A stretch of 9,820 nt of DNA, from NCBI GenBank assembly GCA_003531115.1, contig DQHT01000057.1, positions 1 through 9,820 of the forward strand, read 5' to 3'. The notes under the pieces were generated by a model, which saw only the letters and a program-made list of their open reading frames with translations, had not been told where the DNA came from and ran no database searches. How positions within the stretch are numbered: the first letter of the stretch is position 1; each line of letters begins with the position of its first letter. Made by a program: the position numbers and the translations under genes. Origin of the DNA: Bacteroidota bacterium (GTDB lineage: Bacteria; Bacteroidota; Bacteroidia; UBA8524). Positions 7,394-9,820 of the stretch are shown one piece after another.

Positions 7394-7411
7394 CACCCGA
7401 TAAGGTATACT
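7390..7411. promoter_or_regulatory. hip operator-like inverted repeat 3
   Basis: The core TACACC-CGATAA-GGTATA spans 7392-7409, with one mismatch between the arms. It starts 41 bp after copy 2 and ends 4 bp before the hipB ATG. A protein bound here would block both RNA polymerase escape and the translation start region. Confidence 0.75.
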
Positions 7412-7413
7412 GC

Positions 7414-7629
7414 ATGACAATAAGCGCATTTATAAAAAAACAAAGGAACCTTTCTGGCCTTACACAACCGGAATTGGCTGAAAAAGCCGGTGTTGGATTG
7501 CGGTTTGTAAGGGAACTCGAGCAGGGAAAAGAAACACTCAGGCTCGATAAAGTAAATCAGGTATTGGGTCTTTTTGGCTATGAAATGGGCCCGGTTAAAA
7601 TGAAAATAACCGACTATGCGACAGGCTGA
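7414..7629 (+). CDS. hipB: HipB-like XRE-family antitoxin/repressor
   Basis: A 71-residue DNA-binding protein dominated by one helix-turn-helix: LTQPELAEKAGVGLRFVREL at about 16-35, followed by EQGKETL. This is the XRE/Cro-type pattern of HipB antitoxins (y4mF-like). It should dimerise, bind the three inverted repeats just upstream and repress the operon, and may help neutralise the HipT kinase. It is short, lacking the C-terminal extension I recall for HipB of the E. coli O127:H6 HipBST system. Its last 14 nt overlap the start of the HipS-like gene, a sign of coupled translation. No Shine-Dalgarno sequence precedes the ATG. Confidence 0.88.
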   Translation: MTISAFIKKQRNLSGLTQPELAEKAGVGLRFVRELEQGKETLRLDKVNQVLGLFGYEMGPVKMKITDYATG

Positions 7630-7945
7630 TGTATTTGTCTATAATAAACGCGCAGGCCAGCTGATCGAAGACGCTGAAGGATACCACTTTCTCTATGATC
7701 CTGAATACCTCAAATCAGTGGAGCCACAGGCGGTAAGTTTGACTTTGCCACTACAGGCAGAACCTTTTGTGAGCCGGATATTATTTCCCTTTTTTGACGG
7801 ACTCATTCCTGAAGGATGGTTATTGGATATCGCTGTGAAAAACTGGAAACTAAATCCAAGAGACAGGATGGGCCTGTTGCTCGTTTGTTGTAAAGATACG
7901 ATTGGTGCAGTGAGCATTTACCCCTCTAAAAGCACGGAAGAATGA
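7616..7945 (+). CDS. hipS: HipS-like protein (stand-alone HipA N-terminal subdomain)
   Basis: This 109-residue protein corresponds to the N-terminal subdomain 1 of HipA, encoded separately. Visible family motifs are YNKRAGQL (9-16), YHFLYDPEYL (23-32), VSLTLPL (40-46), FPFFDGLIPEGW (57-68) and GLLLVCCKDTIGAVSIYP (86-103). In the tripartite HipBST system of E. coli O127:H6, the HipS subunit is the antitoxin that binds the kinase and places a tryptophan near its active site; W68 here is a candidate equivalent (inference). The gene overlaps hipB by 14 nt and hipT by 4 nt. The split is not a frameshift: it stops cleanly and the next protein begins with its own conserved-looking N-terminal knuckle. 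Confidence 0.85.
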   Translation: MRQADVFVYNKRAGQLIEDAEGYHFLYDPEYLKSVEPQAVSLTLPLQAEPFVSRILFPFFDGLIPEGWLLDIAVKNWKLNPRDRMGLLLVCCKDTIGAVSIYPSKSTEE

Positions 7946-8889
7946 AAAACAGATGCCTTTATTGTTATCAGATACTTCTTGAAGGGGAAACGGATTTCCA
8001 TGCATCCTGCAGTAAGAAGATGTTCGGTACCGTTGAGCCTCCGGTATTACCCTATACTGAAGAGCAAATGGCTGAGCTGGCCGGCGAGATCATTCAAAGT
8101 CAATCAACCATTACCGGAGTTCAAGCCAAGTTATCCTTGCATCTGGCATCTGCTGAGAGACCCAATCTTCCCAAAAAGTTCACCATTGTGGGGCTTTGGG
8201 GCGGGTATATTCTAAAACCCCCAACGACACATTACCAACAATTAACGGAAGTTGAAGATTTAACGATGCATCTTGCTGAATTGGCTGGAATTAAGGTAGT
8301 TCCACATAGCCTGATCCGGATGGCTTCTGGCAATCTGGCCTATATTACCAAACGTATCGACAGGTATAAAAAAGAAAAACTGCATATGGAAGATATGTGC
8401 CAGTTAACAGAACGATTAACGGAACATAAATACCAGGGTTCCCATGAACAGATTGCGAAAGCGATCATAAAGTATTCAAATACTCCCGGACTCGATCTTG
8501 TGAATTTTTTTGAAATGGTTTTGTTTTCATTCCTTACCGGCAATGCGGATATGCATTTGAAAAATTATTCGCTCTTGTACCAGTTTGAAAGAGGTCCTGT
8601 TCTTTCTCCGGCCTACGATCTGGTGGCTACTGCTCTTGTGAATAAAGCGGATGATGAGGATCTGGCCCTCACCCTCAATGGGAAAAAGAAAAAAATCAAA
8701 AAACAAGATTTCATTTTTGCGATGAATACCGTAAAGCTGGATAATAAACAACAAGCAAACATTTTTAAGAAAATGGAAAAGGCAATACCGAAATGGCTGG
8801 ATTTTATAGACATCAGCTTCCTCGACCATGATTTTAAGAAGCAGTACAAAGCGATTATAAATGAAAGATCGAATCGTGTATTAAATTGA
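7942..8889 (+). CDS. hipT: HipT-like serine/threonine kinase toxin (HipA C-terminal domain)
   Basis: A 315-residue HipA-type kinase lacking subdomain 1. Residues 5-23 form C-x2-C...H-x2-C (C5, C8, H20, C23), a putative zinc knuckle. The glycine-rich loop is TITGVQAK (56-63), with T56 and T58 where E. coli HipT has the regulatory SIS serines. Further landmarks are ATP-binding K92 (ILKPP), KRIDR (137-141), HMEDMCQL (148-155), the catalytic loop GNADMHLKN (200-208) with D203 as the expected base and N208, and metal-binding D226 in SPAYDL. All catalytic residues are present, so it should be active. Known HipA and HipT phosphorylate the tRNA synthetases GltX and TrpS respectively; the target here cannot be read. 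It overlaps hipS by 4 nt (ATGA). No hairpin terminator is visible in the 51 bp after it. Confidence 0.88.
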   Translation: MKNRCLYCYQILLEGETDFHASCSKKMFGTVEPPVLPYTEEQMAELAGEIIQSQSTITGVQAKLSLHLASAERPNLPKKFTIVGLWGGYILKPPTTHYQQLTEVEDLTMHLAELAGIKVVPHSLIRMASGNLAYITKRIDRYKKEKLHMEDMCQLTERLTEHKYQGSHEQIAKAIIKYSNTPGLDLVNFFEMVLFSFLTGNADMHLKNYSLLYQFERGPVLSPAYDLVATALVNKADDEDLALTLNGKKKKIKKQDFIFAMNTVKLDNKQQANIFKKMEKAIPKWLDFIDISFLDHDFKKQYKAIINERSNRVLN

Positions 8890-8940
8890 CATAATGAATA
8901 CCGATTCCTTTTACCTTATTTCTCCTTATTTCGTTCTTTT

Positions 8941-9820
8941 ATGATGCGCACTAATATCAACCTGTTTTCCCTATTCATGCTCCTTTTAGCAGGAATGTCA
9001 GAGACCATTCAGGCCAAACCCATACATGTCGACAGCATAAAAGTTCACTTGCCTTTTTATGGAAACCTGAACGACTGGAGCGGCTGGAACAACAATGGCC
9101 AGAGCCTGAATAATGTGATGGGCACCGACCGCTACGGCAATATGTCGCGGGCATTTTATGTTCAGGATTCCCTTGGCTTTTTTCGGGTGCCCACCAAAAA
9201 TATTCAGATTCCCACCTTCACCTATACCCAGTGGGTTGAGCTGATGGAAATTCCCGGTCCTGAAGGGGTCACTGTTTTTGAAGGAGGAACCGATTCCTGT
9301 ACGCACAGCCTCCATTTATACCCTAAGGGGCCTGATAGTTTATGGATGGAATACCGCCTGCCTTTTGGTAATGGGGATTCTATTTTGCGCATGCCCGTTC
9401 GAATGCCGCTTGATTCCTGGCACCACCTTACCGCCCTGCGTTCAAAAGATTCGGTATTTCTCTATTTTGATGTGTTATTCAATGAAGGCTTTTATGTGCC
9501 GGGTAATGTTTGTCACACTGGTGATTGGCTTTATTACGGAGCTGGAACAGATACCACCCGGGCACTCAAAGGCACCCTGGATGAGGTGCGCGTTTTTTCA
9601 GAAAATATTGAACCGGCATTGTTGCTGGATATCGTAGTAGGAGAACGTTTGGCACTGGTACATACTAATGTGCCGGAACTTCGCATTTTTCCGAATCCGG
9701 GTAAAGATCGCTGGCAGATCGAGTCTGAAGCAAGGCTGAGATCGGTATCCGTCAGGGATTATCAGGGGCGACTTATGCACCGGATCGAAGGGTTGACAGG
9801 CACGGCCACCGAACTCAGGG
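8941..9820 (+). CDS. secreted LamG-fold protein with T9SS type A sorting domain (partial, runs off right edge)
   Basis: The frame is open from ATG 8941 (or ATG 8944) to the window edge, 293 residues so far. A signal peptide (core about 9-19, ending TIQA) is followed by a concanavalin/LamG-like domain. Its motifs are FYGNLNDWSGWNNNG (39-53), WHHLTALR (160-167) and GTLDEVRVFSENI (211-223). From about residue 249 a Por-secretion C-terminal domain begins, IFPNPGKDRWQIES, followed by VSVRDYQGRLM. This is the type A sorting signal that routes proteins through the type IX system to the surface or medium. Such domains usually run 70-80 residues, so roughly 25-35 are missing. The LamG fold often binds carbohydrate, but the ligand is not evident. 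The gap to hipT is 51 bp and functional linkage is unlikely. Confidence 0.85.
   Translation, partial: MMRTNINLFSLFMLLLAGMSETIQAKPIHVDSIKVHLPFYGNLNDWSGWNNNGQSLNNVMGTDRYGNMSRAFYVQDSLGFFRVPTKNIQIPTFTYTQWVELMEIPGPEGVTVFEGGTDSCTHSLHLYPKGPDSLWMEYRLPFGNGDSILRMPVRMPLDSWHHLTALRSKDSVFLYFDVLFNEGFYVPGNVCHTGDWLYYGAGTDTTRALKGTLDEVRVFSENIEPALLLDIVVGERLALVHTNVPELRIFPNPGKDRWQIESEARLRSVSVRDYQGRLMHRIEGLTGTATELR

Noticed and set aside
7616..7945. HipS/HipT as one hipA gene broken by a frameshift
   Set aside because: HipS ends cleanly after its conserved DTIGAV motif, and HipT starts with its own CxxC/HxxC segment in an ATGA overlap, so this is a natural split.
1..9820. CRISPR arrays, tRNA/rRNA genes, insertion sequences or prophage ends
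   Set aside because: No regularly spaced long repeats, tRNA-like cloverleaf sequence, transposase or terminal inverted repeats were seen on either strand.

Overview
The window looks like a chromosomal stretch from a member of the Bacteroidota (Flavobacteriia/Saprospiria-like). The clearest marker is the gene running off the right edge: a secreted LamG-type protein ending in a type IX secretion (T9SS) sorting domain, a system confined to this phylum. AT-rich leaders without clear Shine-Dalgarno sequences, and one exact TAnnTTTG -7-like box, agree with that. Genus cannot be read from the sequence.

Layout. (1) Positions 1-3103, minus strand: an arginine/ornithine biosynthesis operon transcribed argB > argD > argC. 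It has a 10-nt gap and an 8-nt overlap, and possibly a fourth gene starting at position 26. These enzymes do the kinase, reductase and transaminase steps from N-acetylglutamate to N-acetylornithine. (2) 3104-3425: a divergent intergenic region with an imperfect tandem repeat that contains inverted TTTAGAC/GTCTAAA arms. (3) 3426-6349, plus strand: a large secreted M48-type zinc metalloprotease, overlapping by 4 nt a predicted outer-membrane beta-barrel-like protein of unknown function. (4) 6352-7146, minus strand: a PhnA/YjdM zinc-ribbon gene followed by queD (queuosine/7-deazaguanine precursor synthesis). (5) 7309-8889, plus strand: a three-gene HipB-HipS-HipT toxin-antitoxin module with overlapping genes and three evenly spaced operator-like inverted repeats upstream. 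(6) 8941-9820, plus strand: the 5' part of the LamG/T9SS protein.

The most unusual locus is the hip module. HipA is split: the N-terminal subdomain is a separate 109-residue protein (HipS), and the kinase (HipT) carries a Cys-x2-Cys...His-x2-Cys knuckle at its N-terminus. The kinase also has Thr-Ile-Thr where characterised HipT has the regulatory Ser-Ile-Ser autophosphorylation motif. The protease/beta-barrel pair is a second candidate functional unit whose role I cannot name. The rest is conserved housekeeping metabolism.
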